A stretch of 42,495 nucleotides of DNA. Origin: Clostridium sp. LS. GTDB lineage: Bacteria > Bacillota > Clostridia > Clostridiales > Clostridiaceae. Position numbers and translations under genes: made by a program. This document shows positions 26,359 to 35,462 of this stretch, one piece after another. Every line of letters starts with the position of its first letter. The first letter of the stretch is position 1. Location: positions 1-42,495 of the forward strand of contig NZ_AUUU01000018.1 in NCBI RefSeq assembly GCF_002760435.1, written 5' to 3'. Under the pieces are notes generated by a model, which made no database searches, was not told the DNA's origin, and saw nothing but the letters and a program-made list of their open reading frames with translations.

Positions 26359-27411
26359 ATGAATATATTAAAAAGAGCCATAGGGATTATTATCATTATA
26401 TTTACAACCATAACTCTTATAGATGCTATTCATAATTATGGTTATGCTAATACAAATTCTACTTTAAAAAAGACAGTTAAGGTAGGAGTGTTCCTTTCTA
26501 CGTTTAATGATGAATATCTTTCACTAGTCAAACAGAATTTAGAGGATATTCAAAAAGAAAATAAAGATACGGTTCAATTTATTTTTCATAACGCAAATGG
26601 AAATCAAGGATCTCAGAACGAAGCCATTGATAAAGCTCTTAATAACAACTTTGATTTTTTAGTTTTAGATTTAGTTAATGCAAATGCAGAAGCAGTTTCA
26701 GGCATTTTTAATAAAATAAATGAAAAAAATATTCCATTAATTATATATTTAGATCCAACTAACGCTTTAGTAAATCTTATAAAGTCTCATAATAGAACTA
26801 TTATAATAGGCACAGACTCAAAACAATCAGGTGAATTAGAAGGAAAAATTATAGTTAATGCTTGGAATACTAATAAAGAGAACATTGATAAAAATAACGA
26901 TAATACACTTCAATATATTTTATTACATGGTGAAACTTTTAATCCAACAGCAATTGCACGAACAAAATATTCAATTCAAACAATTAATTCCGCAGGTATA
27001 AAAACTGAACTCCTTGCACTTAGGTATTGCAATTGGGATCGGGAATGCGCTCGAACTAATACTGAATCACTTTTGTTAAAATACGGTAATAAAATAGAAG
27101 CAATAATTTCAAATAATGATGCTATGGCAATTGGCGCTATTGAAGCGCTTCAAAAACAGGGATACTTCAAAGGAGATAAATCAACCTATATTCCAGTTGT
27201 CGGAATTGATGCAATACCAGAAGCTAGAGAATTAATCAAAAAAGGATTTATGACAGGTACCGTTATACAAGATCCTCGTCAAGCTGCTGAAGCTATTTAT
27301 ACTGTAGGAATGAATATGGTTAATGGCAACTATCCTCTGGCTGGCACTAAATATACTTTTGATGAAACTGGAAAAGTAATACGTCTCCCCTATTATGAGT
27401 ATAAAGCGTAA
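26359..27411 (+). CDS. Orphan periplasmic-type sugar-binding protein (MglB/GGBP-like)
   Basis: Protein of 350 aa with an N-terminal signal helix (about 6-30) and the two-lobed fold of galactose/glucose-binding proteins: VKVGVFLSTFNDEYLSLVKQ, ALNNNFDFLVLDLVN, EAIISNNDAMAIGAIEALQ, VVGIDAIPEARELIKKG and GTVIQDPRQAAEAIYTVG. There is no lipobox Cys, unusual for a Gram-positive transporter component; the helix could stay as a membrane anchor. No ABC permease or ATPase genes are nearby, so it may feed a sensor or a distant transporter. RBS CGGAGG. Preceded by a TATAAT at 26330-26335 without a convincing -35. Confidence 0.88.
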   Translation: MNILKRAIGIIIIIFTTITLIDAIHNYGYANTNSTLKKTVKVGVFLSTFNDEYLSLVKQNLEDIQKENKDTVQFIFHNANGNQGSQNEAIDKALNNNFDFLVLDLVNANAEAVSGIFNKINEKNIPLIIYLDPTNALVNLIKSHNRTIIIGTDSKQSGELEGKIIVNAWNTNKENIDKNNDNTLQYILLHGETFNPTAIARTKYSIQTINSAGIKTELLALRYCNWDRECARTNTESLLLKYGNKIEAIISNNDAMAIGAIEALQKQGYFKGDKSTYIPVVGIDAIPEARELIKKGFMTGTVIQDPRQAAEAIYTVGMNMVNGNYPLAGTKYTFDETGKVIRLPYYEYKA

Positions 27412-27483
27412 TTAAGCAAAATAATAAACTTAAATCATGAAATTTATACTAATCTTTTTTTAGACCTAAATCAAAAATAATTT

Positions 27484-27509
27484 GGCTGTTTCAAAATTAA
27501 GAAACAGCC
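27484..27509. terminator. Terminator between convergent genes
   Basis: GGCTGTTTC (27484-27492) pairs perfectly with GAAACAGCC (27501-27509). T-rich tails on both strands (TTAATATTT on plus, AAATTATTTTTG on minus), so it can serve both convergent genes. Confidence 0.7.
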
Positions 27510-27542
27510 TTAATATTTACAAAACTACTCATAGATAAATTG

Positions 27543-28409
27543 TTAAAACTTCATTCCATACTCCTTTATACAAAAATCTAACGCTTCATCGGTAGTATAA
27601 AACTTCATTCCAACAGAACGGGCCTTTTCACAATTTAATCTTATATCTCTTGGATTTGTTTTATATTTTTCCCTATCTTCTATAACTAAATCATCAATTC
27701 TACTTTCAAGACCAATTTTTCTAAAAATGCTCTTCACTACTTCATATCTGTTTTGATTGTTCTCGCTTCCCAAATGATATGTTCCATAAGGTGATTTAAA
27801 TAAAATTTCAAAGTTTTCAATCATATTATAAACATATGTCATTCCTCTAAATTCATTACTTGACACATTAATCTTTTCATTTTTTATAATTTTACTAATT
27901 GTTTCCCATAATATATTATTTGCCATTCCACAGTTTCTATCAGGTAATCCAAATAACCATGTAAATCTAACTATCCAAAGCTCATCTATAATTTCCTTTA
28001 ATAATTTTTCTGCTTCAAGTTTATTTTGACCATATACAGTATCAGGTTTTGCTTCATCATCTTCCTTAAATGGACCAGAATTTGTATTACCATTAAAAAT
28101 TTGTTCACTACTTATGAACACAAGCTTTCCGCCAACTTTTTTAGTTGCTTTTGCGACATTGATTGCCCCATCAACATTTATCTTATGAGCAATCTCTGGA
28201 TTTTTATTACAGAAATCTGTTACTGCTACGGCTGCAGCATGAATAACAATGTTTGGATTGAACTTTTCGAATATTTCATTTACATTTCCCTCATTAGTGA
28301 TATCTAATTCATCCTTATCTGTTACTAAAAATTCATATTTTCCCTTATAATATAGTGCTAACCTGCTTGAAAAGAATCCTTTTCCACCTGTTATTAATAT
28401 TTTTTCCAT
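27543..28409 (-). CDS. SDR-family sugar-nucleotide reductase (RmlD-like)
   Basis: Protein of 288 aa. NAD(P)-binding GGKGFFSSRL near 7-16 (a variant GxxGxxG), VIHAAAVAVTDFCN, active-site SSEQIFNG...YGQNKLEAEK (Ser/Tyr/Lys, Tyr-X3-Lys). Closest family is dTDP-4-dehydrorhamnose reductase. It stands alone with no rml neighbours, so the true sugar is unknown. ATG 28409 is 5 nt from GGAGGGG; the longer frame to 28430 has no site. Confidence 0.82.
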   Translation of the reverse strand: MEKILITGGKGFFSSRLALYYKGKYEFLVTDKDELDITNEGNVNEIFEKFNPNIVIHAAAVAVTDFCNKNPEIAHKINVDGAINVAKATKKVGGKLVFISSEQIFNGNTNSGPFKEDDEAKPDTVYGQNKLEAEKLLKEIIDELWIVRFTWLFGLPDRNCGMANNILWETISKIIKNEKINVSSNEFRGMTYVYNMIENFEILFKSPYGTYHLGSENNQNRYEVVKSIFRKIGLESRIDDLVIEDREKYKTNPRDIRLNCEKARSVGMKFYTTDEALDFCIKEYGMKF

Positions 28410-28514
28410 TTTAACCCCTCCATAATACACTTACTTATTATTCTTATTTATTAGTTAATATTATTTTATATTATATAATTCTTGTTTTCAAGTGTTTTGT
28501 ATTGTTTTTAATTA

Positions 28515-28766
28515 TTAAACATCAATTTTTGCTATTGATGTTTTCACACTTACACCTTCAATATTTTCAAGCTGCTCTGAAAAATCATTAATTACTTCTT
28601 CAGTTTCCCCTGTAAGAGCAATGGAAATGACTGATAACTCATCTGCAAATGGTATTCCCATTCTTCCTTTAATGCTTCCTCTAAATGATGCAACAACATC
28701 ATTAAATTCATCTTGTACTTCTTTTGGGTGCTCTAATATAGCACTAACAACTCCTAACTTTGACAC
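28515..28766 (-). CDS. TM1266-family putative iron-hydrogenase regulator
   Basis: Protein of 83 aa, a ferredoxin-like ACT-type fold: KLGVVSAILEHP, FNDVVASFRGSIKGRMGIPF, ELSVISIALTGETEEVINDF, LENIEGVSVKTSIAK. Proteins like this are associated with [FeFe]-hydrogenase systems and are thought to regulate or mature them. Start chosen at GTG 28766: GGAGG lies 8 nt ahead, inside the ATG at 28781. No hydrogenase genes are in the window. Confidence 0.8.
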   Translation of the reverse strand: MSKLGVVSAILEHPKEVQDEFNDVVASFRGSIKGRMGIPFADELSVISIALTGETEEVINDFSEQLENIEGVSVKTSIAKIDV

Positions 28767-28796
28767 TTTACATTCCTCCATCGTTTTTTAATAAAA

Positions 28797-28829
28797 AATA
28801 AGATCTTCTTATTTAGTGAAGATCTTATT
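28797..28829 (-). terminator. Terminator after the phosphodiester-glycosidase pair
   Basis: AATAAGATCTTC (28797-28808) pairs perfectly with GAAGATCTTATT (28818-28829), 9-nt loop. The minus strand continues TTTTTATT. Confidence 0.8.
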
Positions 28830-28911
28830 ACTCTATATTTTTAAATTGTATATTAATATTCTGCTCGATTTTCTATATATTATTCATTAAGTAAAGTATA
28901 CTAATTGTATT

Positions 28912-29952
28912 TTACTCAAGCTTATTTTTTAACAATTTATTATCAACCCTGGAAATAATTCCTTTAGAATAGGATTGAACAAAATCTCCTTTGTACTTAA
29001 TAGATTTATTACTCGTTAATTCTAAAACACTACTATCAGACTTATTAATAATATAAACTTTTCCAGAGTAATCAAGAATTATATCATCTCTATCAACTGG
29101 CTCTTTAAGATTTAGTGAATTCCACTTTCTATTATTATCAGATAAAACAGTATAATATATCTTATTAATCTTATTCCCAGACACTTCTCCGAAATATACA
29201 TTATCATTAACGTCTGCCCCTAATATCTTTGAAGCTTTAACATTAGGTATTGTTAAATTTCCTTTTGCATTTAGTATCGTGATATTTCCGCCTTCTTCCA
29301 TTACAGCATTAGTACTGGTTGTAGGAACAACTAGACTTCCTAAAACTTTATCGCTTTTAACCTTTTTCAATTGATTCATTACATTCGCATAATATAAATC
29401 ATATTTTCCATCGCTTTTCCTTACTTTTATATATAAACTGTGAGTCAGTGTTGAAAATACAACGTTACTTAATTCATCTTTTGAACTATCAAGCTTGATT
29501 CTTACTTTTTTTAAATCGAAATCTGCAAGATCCCTAGCTTCACCTTTTTTTGCATCAAATGATATTGGTTCAAAATAATACACTCCATTTTCTTTTATTT
29601 TTTGAATAACAATCATATTATCTTCATTATTTAGCCATTTATAAAATGCAACTTCTGCACCATTATCAATTTCACATTCTTTTTCCTTATCATCATTACT
29701 ATCTAATATTTTGAGTTTATTGCTGTCTACATAAGAAACATATCGTCCATCTGAGGAAACCTTAACTTCATTTAATCCATTTTTTATATTAATTTCTGTT
29801 TTCTTATCAGCTGCATTATCATCATCATCAACTCTTTCAGCCTGTATGCTCAAATCCGATCCTAAATATACTTTATCTACATATAAAAATATAGTTTGTT
29901 GGAGCACAAATGCAATCATAAACCACATTAATCTTCTTTTAATATTTCTCAT
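28912..29952 (-). CDS. Membrane-anchored beta-propeller-like protein
   Basis: Protein of 346 aa. Residues about 8-30 form an uncleaved signal anchor (LMWFMIAFVLQQTIFLYV). The rest is extracellular and beta-rich, with repeated strand blocks such as KVSSDGRYVSYVDSNKLKIL, NVVFSTLTHSLYIKV and DYSGKVYIINKSDSSVLEL, recalling WD40-like or TolB propeller blades. I do not recognise the family by name. It follows the phosphodiester-glycosidase gene by 12 bp, so the two products probably work together at the cell surface, perhaps on a wall polymer or exopolysaccharide. Confidence 0.75.
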   Translation of the reverse strand: MRNIKRRLMWFMIAFVLQQTIFLYVDKVYLGSDLSIQAERVDDDDNAADKKTEINIKNGLNEVKVSSDGRYVSYVDSNKLKILDSNDDKEKECEIDNGAEVAFYKWLNNEDNMIVIQKIKENGVYYFEPISFDAKKGEARDLADFDLKKVRIKLDSSKDELSNVVFSTLTHSLYIKVRKSDGKYDLYYANVMNQLKKVKSDKVLGSLVVPTTSTNAVMEEGGNITILNAKGNLTIPNVKASKILGADVNDNVYFGEVSGNKINKIYYTVLSDNNRKWNSLNLKEPVDRDDIILDYSGKVYIINKSDSSVLELTSNKSIKYKGDFVQSYSKGIISRVDNKLLKNKLE

Positions 29953-29964
29953 AAATATCCTCCC

Positions 29965-30996
29965 CTACTGTTCCACATAAAACGCTGTTGCAACGGATCT
30001 TTCACCATCCCAAGCATTAGGGGAATTTATAACATTACCTTTATAATACATTGTTGATGAATATCCTCCGTCAAGGGCACCTGCATTAACAGCTCCCCTG
30101 CTCATCATAATTTCCTGAACATCATATAGACTTGCTCCAGGTGCTGTTACCTTTCGTCCATCAATAACTAAAAAAATTACTGTTCCATCTTCTTTTTGAC
30201 CAACAGCAGTTCTAGGATTAAGGCCTTCTTCCGTTTTATTTTTTACCTGCCTTACGCCATTAATAATTATGTTAGGTTTTCTAAAACACATTGCTTCCAC
30301 TACATTTAGTTTTTTAAGCTGCGCAATTGAATGGTCTCCAACTATTAATTCTCCATCCTTTGTGAAGGCAACCACATTTTCAACTGTGTTTTCATTTACA
30401 TTTCCTTGCGGATAAACAACTTTTCCACCTGAAATTACAAATCCACCAGGCTCAGATCCAGTGCCAGCATAGGCTGTTCCATCTGAAGACTTATCTATAA
30501 ATGATCCCCCGTTGACAGCAGCAATTCCACCATGATCTTCTGCCATTTCACTTGTTTTTTGCCCCATCTTTCCTAAAAATTTGGTCATAGCAACTTTAAC
30601 CTTTAAAGGATTTTTAATTTCTAGTATATACCCATCAAATCTCTGAGTGTGAATATCATACCTATTAATCTCATTTCCAACCTTATATTTAACATTTACT
30701 TTTTTCATATCTTGAAAAACTTCTGAACTGTCATTGTTTTCATCTATCCCCAGCATTTTATTTAATATAGATTGAGGTATTAAATCATTTATTAGATATG
30801 CATGCCTTGTTGCAAGTACAGTTGAAATTACAGTTTTTCTTGTATTATCATACGGTCCTAAAAAAAATACAAGAGGTGTTGTTATAACTAAAAATATAAG
30901 CATATCTAATAGACCTCTTAAAAGTATTTTAAAATTAGATTTCTTTTGTTTTTTCTTTTTTCTCTTTCTAGGTCTATGGTTAATTTGTTTATCCAT
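29965..30996 (-). CDS. Membrane-anchored phosphodiester glycosidase (NAGPA domain)
   Basis: Protein of 343 aa with a very basic N-terminus (RPRKRKKKKQKKS), one TM anchor (about 25-45) and an extracytoplasmic NAGPA-type domain. Motifs: AAVNGGSFIDKSSDG, PGGFVISGGKV, NPRTAVGQKEDGTVIFLVID, and GAVNAGALDGGYSSTMYYKG with the catalytic-type acidic loop. The family (uncovering enzyme homologue) cleaves GlcNAc-1-phosphodiester links and in Bacillus is tied to exopolysaccharide and wall turnover. First gene of a two-gene unit. Confidence 0.88.
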   Translation of the reverse strand: MDKQINHRPRKRKKKKQKKSNFKILLRGLLDMLIFLVITTPLVFFLGPYDNTRKTVISTVLATRHAYLINDLIPQSILNKMLGIDENNDSSEVFQDMKKVNVKYKVGNEINRYDIHTQRFDGYILEIKNPLKVKVAMTKFLGKMGQKTSEMAEDHGGIAAVNGGSFIDKSSDGTAYAGTGSEPGGFVISGGKVVYPQGNVNENTVENVVAFTKDGELIVGDHSIAQLKKLNVVEAMCFRKPNIIINGVRQVKNKTEEGLNPRTAVGQKEDGTVIFLVIDGRKVTAPGASLYDVQEIMMSRGAVNAGALDGGYSSTMYYKGNVINSPNAWDGERSVATAFYVEQ

Positions 30997-31158
30997 ATAT
31001 TCCTCTCCTAAAATATTTTATCTATTATACTCATTATTTCCTATTATATAGAAAATTATTTACCTATTTCTTACAAAAGAATTAAAAATATATTTTAAAA
31101 GAGATATTATATAAATAGATCCTTATTCTCTATCTAAAAACATCTCTTTATAAATAGT

Positions 31159-32526
31159 TTAAACTAAGTTTCTAAGCCATATTTTTTGTTTATATCTCCT
31201 AAATCCCAAGACGAATTTATATACTTCTTCAAATGTAACCATTGCATATACAAAGTATATTGGCAGCTCGAGCACCATTCCTCCTAAATAAGCAAAAGGA
31301 ATTCCAACAAGCCATACACCACTTATATCTAACATGAGTGCTACCTTTGTATCGCCACCACTTCTTAATATCCCAACTATATTAACCCAATTAAATATTT
31401 TAAATGGTAAATAAGTTATGAAAATAATTAAGCATTTACTTATGTCAGCGCTTACAGTATCTGATACATTAAACAAAGAAATTAATGGGCTTCTAATTAT
31501 AAAGCATAACATTCCCATTATTAAAGCACAGAGAAATTGAAGTATAAGAAAGTATTTTGCATGAGTCTTAGCTTCTTCTAATTTGTTAGCTCCTAATTCA
31601 TTTCCTAAAATAACTGCAGTTGCTGCACTAATTCCTTGGAATATTACTGTCATTATCTGCTCAACAGTTTGGGTTATTGTTATAGCTGCCACAGCTCCAT
31701 CTCCCATTCTTCCATATACTAATGAATACATGGTAACTCCTAACCCCCACATAAATTCGTTCAAAATAACTGTAGATACTGTTGTAAAATAAAGCTTTAC
31801 AAATTTTTTATTAAAAGATAAAAGTTCCTTAAACTTTGCAGCTGCAGGTCCTCCACCATAATACACTATAGATAGGATACACATACATTCAATTGACCTA
31901 GCAATTAATGTTGCAATTGCCTCTCCCTGAACTCCGAAAGCTGGAACACCAAAATGTCCAAATATTAAAGTATAGTTTAATAATATCTTAATGAATATTG
32001 AAATCAATGTAATAATAACTGGAGCTTTTACCTCATTAACACCTCTTAAAAGAGCAACATAAACATTAGTAATTGCTGTAAGAGGATAGCTTATTGCTGC
32101 AATTGCTAAATATCCTGCACCAATAGCTATAGTATTTTCATTTGGTGTAAAAATGTTCATAACAGCTTTAGGGCAAATTAAACTTGGAATTACAAAAAGA
32201 ATTGAACCAATAATGGCCATTATTAATGACATCCCAAGTACTCTTCTTATATTATTAATATCTCTCTTTCCAAAATACTGGGCTGTTAAAATTGATGAAC
32301 CGCTTACAATTCCAAAAAGAAGCAGGGTAAAAACAAAAAATACTTTATTTGCAAGCCCAACTGCTGCAATAGAGCTCTGGCCTAAACTACCGATCATTAC
32401 AGTATCTACAAGGTTTAAACTAGTGTTCAGTAAAGCTTGTAACGTTATCGGTATGGTTATAGCTATAGCTTTACGTGTAAATTTTTTATCTTCTGCTATA
32501 TTTTTTAACGTCTTAATTATCATCAT
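31159..32526 (-). CDS. MATE-family efflux transporter
   Basis: Twelve-helix transporter of about 455 aa. MATE signatures: AITIPITLQALLNTSLNLVDTVMIGSLGQ, GLANKVFFVFTLLLFGIVSGSSIL and the second-half copy ITITQTVEQIMTVIFQGISAATAVILGNELGAN. Family members exchange drugs or metabolites for Na+ or H+. The frame is open to TTG 32562, but the best ribosome site (GAGG...AAAGG) serves ATG 32526 or 32523, giving a start at MMIIKTL. Single gene; substrate unknown. Confidence 0.9.
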   Translation of the reverse strand: MMIIKTLKNIAEDKKFTRKAIAITIPITLQALLNTSLNLVDTVMIGSLGQSSIAAVGLANKVFFVFTLLLFGIVSGSSILTAQYFGKRDINNIRRVLGMSLIMAIIGSILFVIPSLICPKAVMNIFTPNENTIAIGAGYLAIAAISYPLTAITNVYVALLRGVNEVKAPVIITLISIFIKILLNYTLIFGHFGVPAFGVQGEAIATLIARSIECMCILSIVYYGGGPAAAKFKELLSFNKKFVKLYFTTVSTVILNEFMWGLGVTMYSLVYGRMGDGAVAAITITQTVEQIMTVIFQGISAATAVILGNELGANKLEEAKTHAKYFLILQFLCALIMGMLCFIIRSPLISLFNVSDTVSADISKCLIIFITYLPFKIFNWVNIVGILRSGGDTKVALMLDISGVWLVGIPFAYLGGMVLELPIYFVYAMVTFEEVYKFVLGFRRYKQKIWLRNLV

Positions 32527-32802
32527 GACCTTTAGTACCTCATACATTCTGCTATATATCAAATTCTATTGTAACCTAGTTAAAATGGTTATGTCCACTA
32601 TTTATCGTTAATATCTATTAATAATTTAGAAAGCATTTTATTCTGCTTTAATAATGTAATGTTTAAATTAAATATATATGCGCAATACTAAAAGATAGAT
32701 ATATCTTGTAAAATAACTTATTTTATGTTATTTTTTCAAATGTAGCTATTTATTATTTTATTCATTATTAAAACATTAAAATCATGAAAGAGGTGCTTTA
32801 TT

Positions 32803-33450
32803 ATAAATACAAATTATAAAACTCAAGAAAATAAATATAATACTAAGGGAAACCTTACTGAAATTACTATCTTAAAGAAAGATGGAACTGAACTTATTTG
32901 CAAAATAGATACATATGATGCTGAAAAAGTAAAAAACGAAGGTATTTGGTTTGCTGAATGGCATAAGGACTATAACAACTATTTAGTATTAACTTCAACT
33001 ACATCAAAGGTTAATGGAAAGACAGTTTCTATAAAAAAGACAATTGATTCTGTAATTTTAGATGTAAATCCAAAGACTCCTGTAAAACATTTAAATGGAG
33101 ATACATTAGATAATAGAAAAGAAAATTTAGAATTGTACAATAGAAGTTTAAAAAATGACTGTACAAAAATCGACCATGAAACTATGGGCATCATATTAAG
33201 AGATAAATATGGAAATCACAAAGAAACTGCTTTAATTTCAATGGAAGACGTTAATAAGGTTATAAAGGATAATTATAATTGGGTTGTTTATAAAAAAGGA
33301 TCTGAAACTATGGTTGTCGCAAATACTCCAGAAGGTAGAATTCGCTTAGACCGCTTAATTATGAATCCTGATGAAACTATGAAAGTACATCATATTAATC
33401 TAAATCCTCTAGATAATAGAAGAAAGAATTTAGAAAATCAACCTATTTAA
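32803..33450 (+). CDS. Tandem HNH-like protein with apparent ATA start
   Basis: Open frame of 215 codons from 32803. Two HNH_3-type units are visible: KHLNGDTLDNRKENLE (near residue 93) and VHHINLNPLDNRRKNLE at the C-terminus, each preceded by an AP2-like beta unit. Only the second keeps the HH pair, so the first may be inactive. No ATG/GTG/TTG exists before 33133, which would remove half the protein. AAAGAGGTG at 32788-32795 is spaced 7 nt from ATA 32803. Homing endonuclease or phage-derived HNH origin is likely. The 276 bp before it contains an AAAATAAC/GTTATTTT stem (32710-32734) and no other feature. Confidence 0.65.
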   Translation: MNTNYKTQENKYNTKGNLTEITILKKDGTELICKIDTYDAEKVKNEGIWFAEWHKDYNNYLVLTSTTSKVNGKTVSIKKTIDSVILDVNPKTPVKHLNGDTLDNRKENLELYNRSLKNDCTKIDHETMGIILRDKYGNHKETALISMEDVNKVIKDNYNWVVYKKGSETMVVANTPEGRIRLDRLIMNPDETMKVHHINLNPLDNRRKNLENQPI

Positions 33451-33493
33451 TGAGTTTGCTTGTACCGTTAGTATTTAATAAAAAGTATAAATC

Positions 33494-33530
33494 AAAAGAA
33501 AACATGCGTTTCTAGTGTATGTTTTCTTTT
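33494..33530 (+). terminator. Terminator after the HNH-like gene
   Basis: AAAAGAAAACAT (33494-33505) pairs perfectly with ATGTTTTCTTTT (33519-33530), followed by TTCG. 13-nt loop. About 45 bp after the stop. Confidence 0.85.
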
Positions 33531-33691
33531 TCGTTTATTGTTCCCACTAACTATTTCTATCATAGATGAATTATGTCTTTTTTCTTTGCATTTTTGGGGA
33601 AAGTTTTTATTTTTATTTAAACTAAATAGGTATAAACTATTAATTGAAGTAGATTAATGAAAATTTGTATGACTAATATGAGGTGGTTAAC

Positions 33692-34339
33692 TTGACTAAA
33701 TTTGAAATATTATTTGGCGATATAACAAAAATTAAATTTGATGCGATAGTGAATGCTGCAAATGCGTCTTTACTTGGCGGCGGCGGGGTTGATGGTACAA
33801 TTCATAAGGCCTGTGGAAATGAATTATTAGAGGAATGCAGACATTTAAATGGCTGTATGACTGGAAAATCAAAAATTACTAAATCATATAATCTATACTC
33901 TTCTGGCGTATATTGGGTAATACACACGGTAGGCCCAATATACAGAAACAATGGAGCTGAAGAGAAATATCTAAGGAGTGCTTATCGCTCTGTATTTGAT
34001 ATAGCAGCAAATTATTCTGCCTGCTATTTAAAACAATGCAATGAAATTTTAGATAAGAACCTTTATCGTTTTAATTCTAGTAGACAAAAAGAGCATTTTG
34101 TAAAAGAGTTTGAAGATTATATAGAAAAGCATCCAATTAAAACCCTTGCATTGCCTTCAATAAGCACAGGAGCCTATTCTTACCCACTTAGGGAAGCATG
34201 CAACATAGCTTTAGATGAAATTTTAACCTTTATTGAAAATTCCCCTGAAACCTTTGATAAAATTGCTATGGTTTGTTTTGATGAAAAGACTTTTAATATG
34301 TATGAATCTTTGTATAAAGAAAGATTACAAACTGCTTAG
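33692..34339 (+). CDS. Macro-domain ADP-ribose protein
   Basis: Protein of 215 aa. Macro motifs: VNAANASLLGGGGVDGTIHKACG (ADP-ribose and catalytic loop), GKSKITKSYNL, VIHTVGPIY and PSISTGAYSYPLREA. Family members remove ADP-ribose from proteins or bind O-acetyl-ADP-ribose. TTG start at 33692, 5 nt from GAGGTGG. An insert of about 40 residues (CYLKQCNEILDKNLYRF ... FVKEFEDYIEK) separates the core halves and makes it longer than the usual 170-190 aa. Single gene, no ADP-ribosyltransferase neighbour. Confidence 0.9.
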   Translation: MTKFEILFGDITKIKFDAIVNAANASLLGGGGVDGTIHKACGNELLEECRHLNGCMTGKSKITKSYNLYSSGVYWVIHTVGPIYRNNGAEEKYLRSAYRSVFDIAANYSACYLKQCNEILDKNLYRFNSSRQKEHFVKEFEDYIEKHPIKTLALPSISTGAYSYPLREACNIALDEILTFIENSPETFDKIAMVCFDEKTFNMYESLYKERLQTA

Positions 34340-34385
34340 CAAAAAATTGTAACTTTAATTCATATTTAAAAAAATTCTTAAAACA

Positions 34386-34483
34386 AGAAAGAGTTGGTTA
34401 ACTTTTACGCAGTGTTACAATGAGAATCCATAGGGATTTTCTTTAATAACTATACTTCAAAGTACCTACTCTTTCTGTTTTTT
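34386..34483. ncRNA. Structured intergenic element ending in a terminator
   Basis: AGAAAGAGT (34386-34394) pairs with ACTCTTTCT (34468-34476), plus GGT/ACC across one mismatch. The enclosed 73 nt hold an inner stem GAGAATCC-ATAG-GGATTTTC and a UUAAC/GUUA pairing. A T7 run follows on plus, and TTGTTTTAAG on minus. A plain terminator would not need a 73-nt loop. It may be a small RNA, or a shared 3' end for the macro and rubrerythrin genes. Confidence 0.4.
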
Positions 34484-34511
34484 TAATTATTCATTTATAT
34501 GTTTATTTATA

Positions 34512-35054
34512 TTATGCAAAATATCTATCTAATAAACCTTTGAAAGCTTTTCCATGTCTAGCTTCATCTTTGCACATTTCATGAACTGTGTCATGAATAG
34601 CATCTAAGTTTAACTTTTTAGCAAGTGTAGCTAAGTCTTTCTTACCTTGACATGCACCATGTTCAGCATCAACTCTAGCTTGTAAATTAGCTTTTGTATC
34701 AGCAGCTACTACTTCACCTAATAATTCAGCAAATTTTGCAGCATGTTCTGCTTCTTCAAATGCTATTCTCTTATAAGCTTCAGCTACTTCTGGATACCCT
34801 TCTCTATCTGCTTGTCTTGACATTGCTAAGTACATTCCTACTTCAGTACATTCTCCAACAAAGTTAGCTTGTAACCCATCTATTACTTCTTTATCAACAC
34901 CTTTAGCTACTCCAATTACATGCTCATCAGCAAAAGCTAAATCTCCGCCTTGTTCTACGAACTTATCAGCTCCTACCCCACACACTGGACATTTTTCTGG
35001 TGCTGCTTCTCCTTCATAAATATACCCACATACTGTACAAACAAATTTTTTCAT
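34512..35054 (-). CDS. Reverse rubrerythrin
   Basis: Peroxide-scavenging protein of 180 aa. The rubredoxin centre is at the N-terminus (Cys6, Cys9, Cys22, Cys25), the reverse of classical rubrerythrin. The four-helix diiron domain follows, with ligands in [19 protein letters not shown], and DEARHGKAF. Clostridia use it to reduce H2O2 and survive oxygen, and it is usually controlled by PerR. RBS TAGGAGGAG. Its promoter at 35152-35180 has a PerR-box-like stretch. Confidence 0.95.
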   Translation of the reverse strand: MKKFVCTVCGYIYEGEAAPEKCPVCGVGADKFVEQGGDLAFADEHVIGVAKGVDKEVIDGLQANFVGECTEVGMYLAMSRQADREGYPEVAEAYKRIAFEEAEHAAKFAELLGEVVAADTKANLQARVDAEHGACQGKKDLATLAKKLNLDAIHDTVHEMCKDEARHGKAFKGLLDRYFA

Positions 35055-35151
35055 AATTAACTCCTCCTAAAATTTCAATTTATTTTTTATATACTTAATT
35101 AATTTTTCTTTTGTAAGCTTATAATTAATTTATTTGCTCTCTACATTTGCT

Positions 35152-35180
35152 ATTATATAATAATAATTATCCGTTGTAAA
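35152..35180 (-). promoter_or_regulatory. Promoter of reverse rubrerythrin with PerR-like box
   Basis: On the minus strand: -35 TTTACA (35175-35180), 17-bp spacer, -10 TATAAT (35152-35157). The spacer GATAATTATTATTATATAAT resembles the PerR box TTATAATNATTATAA and would put the repressor between -35 and -10. Bases 35181-35388 show nothing else I can support. Confidence 0.55.
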
Positions 35181-35388
35181 TAGTTTTTTTATAAATATTT
35201 CAAATTTATTATGAAATATTTATAAACTTGGCCTTTGCATACCTATCCTTCCTTATTTTAACACCAAAACTATTATATAGATACCTATTGCCTAATATGC
35301 ATTAATTTAAAATTTAAATTTTTTAAAAGCTTAATTCTTCATAAATATTAATATTATATAAAAATTTTATTATCTATTATAAACATTA

Positions 35389-35418
35389 TTGTTTCAACAT
35401 TGAAATTTACTGTATAAT
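35389..35418 (+). promoter_or_regulatory. Promoter of the DUF5685-dnaJ operon
   Basis: TTGTTT (35389-35394), 18-bp spacer and TATAAT (35413-35418), about 45 bp before the TTG start. The -10 is consensus; the -35 is weak. Confidence 0.5.
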
Positions 35419-35462
35419 GGTCTTAGGCACATTATACTTAAATTTACAAGGAGTGTTTTATA

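Noticed and set aside
33133..33450. Calling the HNH-like gene as a 105-aa ORF from TTG 33133
   Set aside because: The frame is open and protein-like back to 32803, with a good ribosome site there and none at 33133.
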